Below, one piece after another: positions 42,539-51,039 of a stretch of DNA of 64,000 nucleotides. Positions within the stretch are counted from its first letter, which is position 1. The number at the start of each line of letters is the position of its first letter. Below the pieces are notes generated by a model. It saw only the letters and a program-made list of their open reading frames with translations, ran no database searches and had not been told where the DNA came from. Location of the stretch: NCBI GenBank assembly GCA_003290465.1, contig CP030759.1, positions 1,579,144-1,643,143 of the forward strand, given 5' to 3'. The position numbers were made by a program, and so were the translations under genes. The DNA comes from Candidatus Sumerlaea chitinivorans. Its GTDB lineage: Bacteria; Sumerlaeota; Sumerlaeia; Sumerlaeales; Sumerlaeaceae.

Positions 42539-45500
42539 TCATCCCGACTGAGGCAGAGCATCGTGGTCGGCCCGTTTTGCATACACAGCCCAATACACCA
42601 CCGGGATTACCAACAGGGTGAAAGCCGTCGAAACGAAGAGACCAAATATCAACGACCACGCCAGCCCGCTGAAAATTGGGTCGAGGGTAATGGGCCACGC
42701 GCCGAGCATGGCCGCCCCAGCCGTCAGGAAAATCGGGCGCGCACGCACCGCCACGCTATCCACCAGCGCGCGCCAAAGTGGCACGCCGTGACTCAATCGG
42801 ATATGAATAAAATCAATGAGAATGATCGAATTGCGCACAACGATGCCCGCGAGGGCAATCATACCAATCATCGCAGTCGCTGTAAAGAACACAGGGTTCT
42901 CGAACCCACCCACCGGCCGCGCACTAATCGCGTTCAATAGCCAGAAACCGGGCATGATGCCAATGATGGTGAGTGGGATCGAAAGCATGATGATCACCGG
43001 CATCAGGTACGAGCCTGTGTTATACACAAGCAGGATGTAGATACCGAAGAGTGCGGCTGCAAAGGCAAGACCCAGATCCCGGAAAACATCCACCGTGATT
43101 TTCCACTCTCCCTCGCCGGTCCAGACAGCCCACGTTCCCTTTGGGAGCGGGTTTTTCTTAAGATCACTCTGCATCCCGAGGATGACCTCCGCGGGAGCCC
43201 GCCCAGCCGTTTCAGCAAAGACGTACGCCACGCGATTCAGGTTCTTGTGGTATATGGATTGGTCCTCTTTGGTAAGCACAAACTTGCCAATCTCCCCAAG
43301 CTGGACAAGGTTGCCCTTCATGCCGCGCACGTAAACTGCGGCAAGCCGTTCGATCGAACTGCGGTCCGCCCGAGGCAGACGCAGCTTGATATAGAAAGGG
43401 TTTACCTCGTGGTCGGAGCGAATCATGCTGGGCGTATAGCCTTGCTCAAACGCAGCAAGGGTCGAGGCGATCTCTGCCACGGACACACCACTCAGGGCAG
43501 CTTTCTCGCGATCTACCACGAAAACGTATTTCGGCTGATCGGCCTCCACGGTCGAGTCTGTGTCCACCACCGCCTCTTCGCGGGCTAATCGCTGCCGCAA
43601 TTGCTCCGCGCTCTCCTGCAAGGCTGAATAGGGCAATCCCGGCTCGCCATAGATCTCAGCCGTGATCGTGGCCACGACGGGTGGGCCGGGAGGCACCTCG
43701 ACAAGTTTTACGAGCGCCCCATTGGCGTTGCCGATCTCTTCCAGTCGCTTGCGAAGCCGCAGCAAAATGCCATGGCTTTGCATCTCGCGTTTCTTTTTGG
43801 GTGCAAGATTGACGCGGATATCGGCGTAATAGGGAGCAGTCCGGAAGTAATACTGACGAATCAGACCATTGAAATCCACAGGCGAAGGCACGCCCACGTA
43901 AGTGGTGACGTTGACAACCTCGGGCACAGTCGCAAGGTAGCGAGCCAAGGCGTCGGCGGCGGCGGCAGTCTTCTCCAGCGGCGTGTCTTCAGGCATATCT
44001 ACGACCACTTGGAACTCGTTCTTATTATCGAAGGGAAGCATCTTTAGAGGCACTTTTCGCCACAGAACCAGTAGGCCGCTAAACCCCATCATGCCAACAA
44101 TAAACAAGGCGAGCGCCCAGCGCATCCATCGGTGACGAAGGAACGGCAATAGGGTAGCTGTAAACCACTTGGTGAGTAGAGGTGAGGCCCCTTCTGCCTC
44201 TTCGTGTAATGCGTGGCCGCCGTGCTCCGCAGCGTGCTGAGAGGCATGCTCGGCCTCCTTCTTGAGAATGTGATAGCTCATCCACGGCGTGATCGTGAGG
44301 GCCACAACAAGGGACATGAGCATGGCCAGAGGCACATTCACCGCCATGGGGCGCATGTAGGGGCCCATCATGCCGGTGATAAAGAACATGGGCAAGAACG
44401 ACACGATGACCGCAAACGTGGCTAAAATCACAGGAGGCCGCACTTCGTTGACGGCAAACAGCACGGCGTCCAGTGGAGGACGTTTGCGCATCTTCAGGTG
44501 ACGGTAGATATTCTCGACGTCTACAATCGGGTCATCCACTAATAGCCCTAGTGCGAGAATCAGGGCGAAGAGGGTGACGCGGTTGATCGTGTAACCAAAC
44601 ATGTAGTTCACGATCAGAGTGAGTGAGTAGACAATGGGGATAGCGACCGCGACGATAAACGCTTCGCGCCAACCGAGAGTGAGGGCTAACAGGGCGATCA
44701 CGGTGGCAATGGCAAGGAGGAGGCCGTCCACGAGCTCGTTAACTTTGTCATTCGCGGTTTCGCCATAGTCGCGCGTTACGACGACCTGCACATCGTCCGG
44801 AATGACGGAGCCACGCATTTCTTCGACCGCGCGCTCTACCGCCCGAGCCACCCATACTGCATTTGTCCCTTTCTTCTTGGCCACCGCAAGGGTCACGGCG
44901 GGAAAATCTCCAGCGCATACGAGCGACAAGGTGGTGGGGGCATCAAAGACCGCGCGGGCGTTTCCAATGATCCGGCTGAAATGGGCAGCCGGCCCGAAAC
45001 GAATTCGACAATAAGATTCGGGTTCGTCGGCACCGTCGGTGATCGTCGCTACGTCAGAGAGATAAACCGGGCGATTGTCCACGACTCCGACGACAAGGCG
45101 ACGCAGTTCCTCCGTGGTCCGGATAAACTCACCAACCGTAACCAAATATTGCTGGTTGCCTTGGGCAAAACTGCCGGCTGGCAGGCTCACGTTGGTCGCT
45201 TTCAAGGCGCGTTCAATGTCAGAGATCGCTAAACCGTAGGCGGCGAGCTTACCGGAATCGAGATGCACCAACGCCCGGCGCGGTTGCCCACCCACAATGT
45301 AGGTTCGGCCAGTATTGGGAACGGACTGAACACGGGATTCGGCCTCTTCAGCAATTCGCCGTAGAGCGAACTCATCCAGTTTGCAGCTCGTAAAGGTCAG
45401 GTTGATAATCGGGACGTCGTCGATCTCGACAGGTTTCACCACCCACCCAGCAACGATGGGGGGAGCAAGGTCTTGGTTGGAATATATCTTGTTGTAAAGC

Positions 45501-45856
45501 TTGATCAGACTGCGCTCGCGATCCTGCCCTACATAAAACCGTGCCGTCACCACCGCCATCCCCGGTCGGGAAACCGAGTAGACGTACTCAACGCCATCAA
45601 TCTGGTAGAGGAGTTTCTCGAGGCGCGTGGCAACTTGTTTCTCGACTTCTTGCGCCGAGGCCCCCGGGACCGAAATCAGGACGTCAGCCACGGGGACAAC
45701 AATCTGGGGCTCTTCCTCGCGTGGAGTTACGAGCAAAGCAATGGCACCCACCGCTAATGAAAGAATGATAAACAAAACGGAAAGGTTGCCCCGGAGAAAA
45801 ACTGAAACAATGCGCTGGGTAAAAGGAACGGACCCTTCGTGGTTGTCTTGACTCAT
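42539..45856 (-). CDS. RND efflux transporter (AcrB/HAE family)
   Basis: The 1105-residue inner-membrane proton-driven exporter has two repeats of a large periplasmic loop and about 12 membrane segments. The paired acidic residues of the proton relay are in TM4, GLLVDDPIVDVENIYRH near 440. The region around 535-557 is a cytosolic linker carrying five histidines (AEHASQHAAEHGGHALHEE), absent from classic AcrB. PREEEPQIVVPVADVLISVP after TM1 resembles members sometimes annotated as multidrug or metal exporters, but the charge pattern of CusA/CzcA is not evident, so the substrate is open. It overlaps the adaptor gene by 4 bases; no outer-membrane factor is nearby. Confidence 0.92.
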   Translation of the reverse strand: MSQDNHEGSVPFTQRIVSVFLRGNLSVLFIILSLAVGAIALLVTPREEEPQIVVPVADVLISVPGASAQEVEKQVATRLEKLLYQIDGVEYVYSVSRPGMAVVTARFYVGQDRERSLIKLYNKIYSNQDLAPPIVAGWVVKPVEIDDVPIINLTFTSCKLDEFALRRIAEEAESRVQSVPNTGRTYIVGGQPRRALVHLDSGKLAAYGLAISDIERALKATNVSLPAGSFAQGNQQYLVTVGEFIRTTEELRRLVVGVVDNRPVYLSDVATITDGADEPESYCRIRFGPAAHFSRIIGNARAVFDAPTTLSLVCAGDFPAVTLAVAKKKGTNAVWVARAVERAVEEMRGSVIPDDVQVVVTRDYGETANDKVNELVDGLLLAIATVIALLALTLGWREAFIVAVAIPIVYSLTLIVNYMFGYTINRVTLFALILALGLLVDDPIVDVENIYRHLKMRKRPPLDAVLFAVNEVRPPVILATFAVIVSFLPMFFITGMMGPYMRPMAVNVPLAMLMSLVVALTITPWMSYHILKKEAEHASQHAAEHGGHALHEEAEGASPLLTKWFTATLLPFLRHRWMRWALALFIVGMMGFSGLLVLWRKVPLKMLPFDNKNEFQVVVDMPEDTPLEKTAAAADALARYLATVPEVVNVTTYVGVPSPVDFNGLIRQYYFRTAPYYADIRVNLAPKKKREMQSHGILLRLRKRLEEIGNANGALVKLVEVPPGPPVVATITAEIYGEPGLPYSALQESAEQLRQRLAREEAVVDTDSTVEADQPKYVFVVDREKAALSGVSVAEIASTLAAFEQGYTPSMIRSDHEVNPFYIKLRLPRADRSSIERLAAVYVRGMKGNLVQLGEIGKFVLTKEDQSIYHKNLNRVAYVFAETAGRAPAEVILGMQSDLKKNPLPKGTWAVWTGEGEWKITVDVFRDLGLAFAAALFGIYILLVYNTGSYLMPVIIMLSIPLTIIGIMPGFWLLNAISARPVGGFENPVFFTATAMIGMIALAGIVVRNSIILIDFIHIRLSHGVPLWRALVDSVAVRARPIFLTAGAAMLGAWPITLDPIFSGLAWSLIFGLFVSTAFTLLVIPVVYWAVYAKRADHDALPQSG

Positions 45857-46926
45857 TCTTTGGACCCCTCCGCTGGAATCAGCACGCGGTCTTGGTCGGT
45901 TACCCCAGAAAGAACCTCAACCTTATCGCCGAAGCGGCGGCCAGTCTGGACAAAACGACGTTCCGGACCATGCGAGGTCGGAACAAGGACGTACTCAAGT
46001 TGGCCGACTCGCTCGATCGCCTGAGCAGGAACCGCAAGGATCTTCTCTGTTCCCGTTGGGATGATGAGCCGCCCAAACATACCCGTGTAGAGGCTCCCCA
46101 CGTTGGGGATAAGCACTTTGACAAGCACTGAGCGACTGGCAACGTCGGCCTGCGGCACGATCTCGTCTAAGATCCCGGTTGTGAGCAGGTCATCTGCCCC
46201 AAGGCGAACCGTCACCTCATCTCGAACCTTCAAGAATCGCACGAGTGCTTCACGGACGGGGACTTCGAGTCGCACCAGCGATGGGTCATACAGGGAGAGA
46301 ATGGGTTTGCCGGGCATGGCCATTTCGCCGGTATTCTGATACTTGTCGGTAACAATTCCTGAGACGGGTGCGGTGATTTCCGCATAGGAAAGAGCCACTT
46401 TCGCCTGCTCGTAGGCACGCCGCGCTTGGCCCACGGTTGCCGAAGTGACTTCGACGCGTAAACGGGAGTTATCGGCTTCCTGTGGGGAAATGACTTGACG
46501 CTGCAGGAGTTCCATGTTGCGGGCATGATCCGTCACTGCCTGCCGATAGTTGGCTTCTGCGGCTTTGAGCGCCTGTTCGGCTTGGCCGACGTTTGCTTCC
46601 AAGTCGCGCTTGTCGAGAACCACCAACAGATCGCCTTGTTTGACGTGGTCCCCCGCTGTGACGAGGATCTTCTCGATCACCGCCTGAATACGCGGGGTGA
46701 TGTCCACCTTGTGCCGACTTTGCAGCGTGCCCACGGCTTCCTCGGTCATGGGTACGTCCAGCCGTGCGACAGGAACCACGTTGCCGGCCAATGCGGGGGT
46801 AGATGGAAGAGGGGGAGTGCTTGCGGGAATTTTGCTCTCAAAAGCTCCAGTCTGCCAACCGATGAGGAGGAAGATACCAAGCACAAGAAGGACCGCTACC
46901 ACCAGTTTACGCGTTCGAGGTGCCAT
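45853..46926 (-). CDS. RND efflux periplasmic adaptor (membrane fusion protein)
   Basis: The 357-residue adaptor has an N-terminal membrane anchor (LVVAVLLVLGIFLLIGW), a lipoyl/barrel-sandwich domain split by an alpha-helical hairpin (IEKILVTAGDHVKQGDLLVV, then helices 105-165, then ITAPVSGIVTDKYQNTGEMA), a beta-barrel domain and a membrane-proximal domain ending near 357. It links the pump at 42539-45856 to an outer-membrane channel encoded elsewhere. AAGGTGATCTT precedes ATG 46926, so the start is firm. It is the first gene of the two-gene operon. Confidence 0.92.
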   Translation of the reverse strand: MAPRTRKLVVAVLLVLGIFLLIGWQTGAFESKIPASTPPLPSTPALAGNVVPVARLDVPMTEEAVGTLQSRHKVDITPRIQAVIEKILVTAGDHVKQGDLLVVLDKRDLEANVGQAEQALKAAEANYRQAVTDHARNMELLQRQVISPQEADNSRLRVEVTSATVGQARRAYEQAKVALSYAEITAPVSGIVTDKYQNTGEMAMPGKPILSLYDPSLVRLEVPVREALVRFLKVRDEVTVRLGADDLLTTGILDEIVPQADVASRSVLVKVLIPNVGSLYTGMFGRLIIPTGTEKILAVPAQAIERVGQLEYVLVPTSHGPERRFVQTGRRFGDKVEVLSGVTDQDRVLIPAEGSKE

Positions 46927-47003
46927 AAGATCACCTTTTAAGCCATTCTAATTCATGAGAAAAACGTGAACAGGAATAATACAACATTTTCCCCTCCCAC
47001 TGC

Positions 47004-47038
47004 AAAAAAAATCGGGCGAAGGCTGTTGCCTTCGCCCG
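47004..47038 (-). terminator. Strong Rho-independent terminator after the exported protein gene
   Basis: GGGCGAAGGC (47014-47023) and GCCTTCGCCC (47028-47037) form a perfect 10-base stem with a TGTT loop; on the minus strand it is followed by eight T residues preceded by GA. It lies about 45 bases after the stop codon at 47083. Confidence 0.92.
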
Positions 47039-47082
47039 TAAATTTGCTGCTTACTGCGTCGGTTAAGTTTGCTTACTCAGAA

Positions 47083-47625
47083 TTAGTCCCAAGGATTCGG
47101 GCCGAGGTCGTCGCCCTGAAGGTCGATCATCAGGAAGCCGACCACGAAATCAGCAGCCTCAGCAACGCTGACGGCCGCTTGAGCGCCGATCACGCCAACA
47201 TGCAGATCCGCACCGATTTCGGTTGGATCACGCTGCAGGCAGCCATTGACCATTCCGAGGAATGCAACACCGGCCTCGTCGATGTTCTCTTCGTACATCG
47301 GGAGGATACGGCCCTTCATGCCGAAGCGCGTGGACTCATACTTGCCAAGGCCGACTTCCGCAAGCTCGGTCAGACGAACGTTGACACCATAGCCAACGCC
47401 AACGCCAACGCTCAGACGGAAGATATCGACAAAGTCGAGAACTCGGTTCGGCACATAGTAAAGAATCATGTGCAGAACGTCATTCTTCCCCGACGGCTGG
47501 CCAACCGACGGAGCTGGGCATGGCTTGGAGGGCATTTCGCCACCAGCCATCGAAGGCAGCGGGCACAGAGTCAACGCAGCCGCAGCAGCTACCGACGCGA
47601 ACAGTTTCGCTGTCGTCGAAAACAT
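47083..47625 (-). CDS. Small exported protein of unknown function
   Basis: The 180-residue product starts at ATG 47625 with AAAGGAGA upstream; a GTG two codons earlier sits too close to that site. A signal peptide is clear (MFSTTAKLFASVAAAAALTL then CPLPSMA-GG). The mature part holds GKNDVLHMILYYVPNRVLDF, then FRLSVGVGVGYGVNVRLTEL and AEVGLGKYESTRFGMKGRI, and ends DLQGDDLGPNPWD. The alternating Gly/Val stretches and regular hydrophobic pattern suggest membrane-associated beta strands or amphipathic helices. The VGVGVGYG-RLTELAEVG-Y-RFG-KGR pattern resembles uncharacterised exported proteins of Planctomycetes-type genomes as I recall them, but I cannot name a family. Monocistronic with a strong terminator, so possibly abundant. 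Confidence 0.75.
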   Translation of the reverse strand: MFSTTAKLFASVAAAAALTLCPLPSMAGGEMPSKPCPAPSVGQPSGKNDVLHMILYYVPNRVLDFVDIFRLSVGVGVGYGVNVRLTELAEVGLGKYESTRFGMKGRILPMYEENIDEAGVAFLGMVNGCLQRDPTEIGADLHVGVIGAQAAVSVAEAADFVVGFLMIDLQGDDLGPNPWD

Positions 47626-47649
47626 AACCACAATCTCCTTTCCTCAATG

Positions 47650-47672
47650 AGATTCGATACTGATACGAATCT
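47650..47672 (-). promoter_or_regulatory. Inverted repeat upstream of the small exported protein gene
   Basis: AGATTCG (47650-47656) and CGAATCT (47666-47672) are perfect arms around ATACTGATA. It begins 25 bases upstream of ATG 47625 and just before the ribosome binding site. It could be a repressor operator or a 5' leader hairpin; there is no match to a site I know. Confidence 0.45.
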
Positions 47673-47870
47673 GACGCCTACATAAATACAAGGCAGGGCG
47701 GTGATGCAAGCATAAAAAACACAAAGAGTCGATTTTTTCCACAGCCCAGAGGTTGGCATAAAACCCGACAAATTCAGACGTTTTTCTATTGTCCGGCGAT
47801 TCGAAGATTGGGATGTTTACTTCCGTCTCTGCCCGAAAACGGGTGGCATCTGTTCCTGAGATTTAGAGGC

Positions 47871-49340
47871 ATGAAATCTGACTGCATTCGTGAAGAAGGG
47901 GAAATCCTGCAACGGCTGGCACGCACACGCCTGCTTGTCGTTGGGGATTTGATTTGTGATCACTATATTCGGGGCGTCACCGAACGGACCTCTCCCGAGG
48001 CACCTGTGCCGATCGTGGTCGTACGCGAGGAACATTTCGTCCCCGGCGGCGCGGCAAATGTGGCGAGGAACATTTGCCATTTCGGAGCGCAAGTAAAACT
48101 CGTCGGTGTCGTGGGGCAGGACGATTGGGGACGCCGAATCCTCGAGTCGCTTGGGCAACTTGGCGCGGATTGCTCAGCCGTCCTTTGTGTACCCGACCGC
48201 CCAACCACTATCAAAACGCGGATCCTGAGCCATAATCAGCAGATGCTCCGGGTGGACCGAGAAGAAACTTCTCCCCTGTCGCCGCAAACAGAACAGGAGC
48301 TTATTGACCGAGCGGAAGAGTTGCTCTCCGGGTGCGACGCAGTTATCCTGTCCGACTATGCCAAAGGGGTCCTGACCTCCACCGTGGTCACGCGACTGAT
48401 CGAGGCAGCACGCCGTCAGCAGATTCCGCTTTTTGTGGATCCAAAGGGGCGCGACTACCGCCGTTACCGCAATGCTTTTGGTTTGACTCCCAATGCGCGG
48501 GAAGCCGCGGAAGCAAGTGGGGCGGAGACTTCTACCCTGCAGGGGCTGCTCGAGGCAGCGCACACCATCCGCCAAACAACGAATTGCGATTTGTTGGTGA
48601 TCACCCGCGGAGCGGACGGTTTGGCTCTCTTTTACAAGTCTGAAGCCCCCGAATTGATTCCCTCAGTGGCCCGTGAGGTCTTCGACGTGACAGGAGCGGG
48701 CGACACGTTCGTCGCATTTTTGGCGATGGGGATCGGAGCCCGACTCGCCCCGAGCGAGGCGGCTCGAATCGCGAATGCAGCCGCGGGGATTGTCGTCGGA
48801 AAGTCAGGCGCAGCGACAGTCTCCCAAGAGGAACTCTCGATGGCAATCTCGGGGGACACGTCCTTACGCAAAACCTGCCACGTGGCTGCACTACGCGAGT
48901 TGGGTGAATCCCTTCGCCGGGCTGGGAAAAGAATCGTTTTCACCAATGGCTGCTTCGACTTCATTCACGCGGGGCACGTAGCCATGCTCCAGCAAGCAAA
49001 AGCGCTTGGCGACGTACTTGTGGTGGCGACAAACAGCGACGAAACGATCCACCGTCTCAAGGGAGCGCCACGCCCCATCATTAAGCAGCGCCAGCGTGAG
49101 AAGCTTTTGGCTGCGATTGAAGCGGTGGACTATGTCGTGGTGTTTGAGGAGCCAACGCCACACAAGCTGTTGGAGCTTCTCCGACCCGACTTTCTTGTCA
49201 AGGGACGCAACTACTCCCACGACGAGGTCGAGGGATGGGAGATCGTCGAAAGCTACGGTGGAAAAGTGGTCTTGCTCGACGTCATCGAGGACATCTCCAC
49301 TCGTAAGTTAGTGGAACGTGTCGAGAACCGTGACAAATAG
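47871..49340 (+). CDS. hldE: Bifunctional heptose-7-phosphate kinase / heptose-1-phosphate adenylyltransferase
   Basis: The 489-residue HldE-type enzyme makes ADP-heptose for LPS core. The N-terminal ribokinase-fold kinase has GDLICDHYIRGVTERTSPEA, the sugar-binding GGAANVARN, and GAGDTF with catalytic base Asp278. The C-terminal nucleotidyltransferase has FTNGCFDFIHAGHVAML with HxGH at 366-369, followed by VATNSDETIHRLKG and the late ISTRKLV motif. ATG 47871 gives the usual length; a TTG at 47808 would add 21 residues without support. It stands alone, with other heptose genes elsewhere. Its presence is evidence for a heptose-containing LPS and hence an outer membrane. Confidence 0.93.
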   Translation: MKSDCIREEGEILQRLARTRLLVVGDLICDHYIRGVTERTSPEAPVPIVVVREEHFVPGGAANVARNICHFGAQVKLVGVVGQDDWGRRILESLGQLGADCSAVLCVPDRPTTIKTRILSHNQQMLRVDREETSPLSPQTEQELIDRAEELLSGCDAVILSDYAKGVLTSTVVTRLIEAARRQQIPLFVDPKGRDYRRYRNAFGLTPNAREAAEASGAETSTLQGLLEAAHTIRQTTNCDLLVITRGADGLALFYKSEAPELIPSVAREVFDVTGAGDTFVAFLAMGIGARLAPSEAARIANAAAGIVVGKSGAATVSQEELSMAISGDTSLRKTCHVAALRELGESLRRAGKRIVFTNGCFDFIHAGHVAMLQQAKALGDVLVVATNSDETIHRLKGAPRPIIKQRQREKLLAAIEAVDYVVVFEEPTPHKLLELLRPDFLVKGRNYSHDEVEGWEIVESYGGKVVLLDVIEDISTRKLVERVENRDK

Positions 49341-49377
49341 GTGCGGCACTTGCTCCCGCGCAAGAAGAGAAGCCTCA

Positions 49378-49417
49378 TAAAAAAGCTGCTGCCGCCCGAG
49401 GGGAGTCGGGCGGCAGC
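49378..49417 (-). terminator. Rho-independent terminator after hcp
   Basis: GCTGCCGCCCGA (49388-49399) pairs perfectly with TCGGGCGGCAGC (49406-49417) across a 6-base loop; on the minus strand it is followed by AGCTTTTTTATG. It serves hcp (stop at 49478) and sits between the convergent hldE and hcp genes. Confidence 0.88.
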
Positions 49418-49477
49418 TCACGTTCAAGTTCACGGACCACTCAACGTCTCAGCTTGGGGTCCCTTCAGCTCACCGGA

Positions 49478-50800
49478 TTAGGCAACTGGCACTCCAATTG
49501 CCTCTGCCAGATCCTTGCGCGGGTCCGGGCTGATTCCTTTGAGATCGTACTTCTCCTGAAGTAATCGAAGAACATTCGGCGTGATAAATGCCGGGAGCGC
49601 GGGCCCCAGACGGATGCCCCGGACTCCAAGATAGAGTAGGGTGAGAAGCACTGCCACGGCTTTCTGCTCAAACCAGCTGATGTTGAGGGTAAGCGGCAGA
49701 TCATTGACGCCGCAGCCAAACACTTTTGCGAGAGCAAGGGCCACCTGAATCGCGCCGTAGGCGTCGTTGCACTGCCCCATGTCAAGCAGACGGGGGATCT
49801 CCAACCCGTTGAGTTTGAAGGTACCGTAGTCATTGTCGCGGATGCGGTACTTTCCGCAGCCGAGAGTGAGGATAAGCGTATCAGGCGGAGTAAGCCGTGC
49901 AAACTCGCTGAAATAGTTGCGCCCCGGCTCTGCCCCATCGCAGCCACCGATAACGAAGAACCGTCGGATTTTGCCCGCCTTCACCGCTTCCACAATCTTA
50001 TCAGCCACGTCGAGAAGCACCGTGTAGTGGAACCCAATGGTGGATTTCTTAGTGGGAGTCGGTTTCAGAGGACCGATTTGCTTGGCACGCTCAATGACAG
50101 CTGAAAAATCATTTGTCTTCAGTCTTTTAGCGCCCGGCACCGCCGTCACACGAGTTGTAAAGAAGCGGTCAAGATACGTGTTGTCGGGGCGTGGAATCAG
50201 GACACAGTTGGTTGTGCCGAGGATCGGCCCGCCGAATCGCTCAAACTCATCGCGCTGCTTCTGCCATGCACCACCGTAATGACCCGCCAAGTTGGGGTAC
50301 TTGCGCAGCCCCGGATACATATGGGCGGGCATCATTTCGCCATGGGTGTAAACTTTGATGTCCGTGCCTTTGACCTGTTCCAAGAGGTCGCGGAGATCCA
50401 CCAAATCGTGTCCAGTGACAAGAATTCCGGGACCTTCTTGGATCCCCTCTGTAATTTCGACGGGCGTGGGCTTGCCGAAAGTTTCGACGTGGCCGTCGTT
50501 GAGAAGCTGCATCGTCTTGAGGTTCATCCGGCCACATTCGAGCACCAGCTCGAGCAGGCTCTCGATATCAAAGTTCACGTTGGTGACCGTGGCGAAGAGG
50601 CCCTCTTCGATGAAGGACTCGATCTCTGGGTCGGTTTTTCCGAGCCGACGAGCGTGGTGTTTGTAGGCAGCCATGCCTTTCAGCCCGTAAAGAAGAATCT
50701 TCTGGAGGGATTCCATGTCGGGGTCTTTCCCACAAACTCCGATATCCGTGCAGGCGATTCCTCGGAACGTCTGTTCGCACTGGTCGCAGTACATGCTCAT
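49478..50800 (-). CDS. hcp: Hybrid-cluster protein (hydroxylamine/NO reductase), short form
   Basis: The 440-residue protein has the N-terminal cluster motif CDQCEQT...ACTDIGVCGK, with spacing C-x2-C-x8-C-x5-C, which matches the [4Fe-4S] type of class I and III proteins. Hybrid-cluster ligand regions are seen in ETFGKPTPVEITEGI, FVIGGCDGAEPGRNYFSEF, LTLGCGKYRIRDNDYG and LLDMGQCNDAYGAIQVALAL. Class I proteins are near 550 residues; the 440-residue length fits class III, which lacks about 110 residues of the first helical domain. Hcp proteins reduce NO or hydroxylamine and act in nitrosative stress. AAAGGAG 8 bases upstream fixes ATG 50800. It is transcribed divergently from a Crp/Fnr-type regulator. 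Confidence 0.92.
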   Translation of the reverse strand: MSMYCDQCEQTFRGIACTDIGVCGKDPDMESLQKILLYGLKGMAAYKHHARRLGKTDPEIESFIEEGLFATVTNVNFDIESLLELVLECGRMNLKTMQLLNDGHVETFGKPTPVEITEGIQEGPGILVTGHDLVDLRDLLEQVKGTDIKVYTHGEMMPAHMYPGLRKYPNLAGHYGGAWQKQRDEFERFGGPILGTTNCVLIPRPDNTYLDRFFTTRVTAVPGAKRLKTNDFSAVIERAKQIGPLKPTPTKKSTIGFHYTVLLDVADKIVEAVKAGKIRRFFVIGGCDGAEPGRNYFSEFARLTPPDTLILTLGCGKYRIRDNDYGTFKLNGLEIPRLLDMGQCNDAYGAIQVALALAKVFGCGVNDLPLTLNISWFEQKAVAVLLTLLYLGVRGIRLGPALPAFITPNVLRLLQEKYDLKGISPDPRKDLAEAIGVPVA

Positions 50801-50904
50801 GACGCAAACTCCTTTGAAGAGGTCTTGGAGGCGGAACTTGAGAAACGTCTATCGCGCACTCCGATAATGGGGACAGTGTCAGTGCACTTTTTTATCGCAT
50901 GGGA

Positions 50905-50920
50905 CTTGACGGAGATCAAG
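50905..50920. promoter_or_regulatory. Crp/Fnr-type operator between hcp and its regulator
   Basis: CTTGACGGAGATCAAG contains TTGAC-GGAG-ATCAA, one base from the HcpR-type consensus TTGAC-N4-GTCAA and one from the FNR consensus TTGAT-N4-ATCAA. It lies about 105 bases upstream of hcp and 120 bases upstream of the regulator's likely ATG. The spacing to a clear -10 was not established. Confidence 0.7.
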
Positions 50921-51039
50921 CTAGCAGCATTTGCTGGTCTTCTAAGCTTAGATTGCCGCCCATGCAGCGTGCGGAACAAGTCAAATTGGGTTACAGACGG
51001 TTGAGGCAGCCAGTGGCAGAACACAAAAGTTATGAGCCT

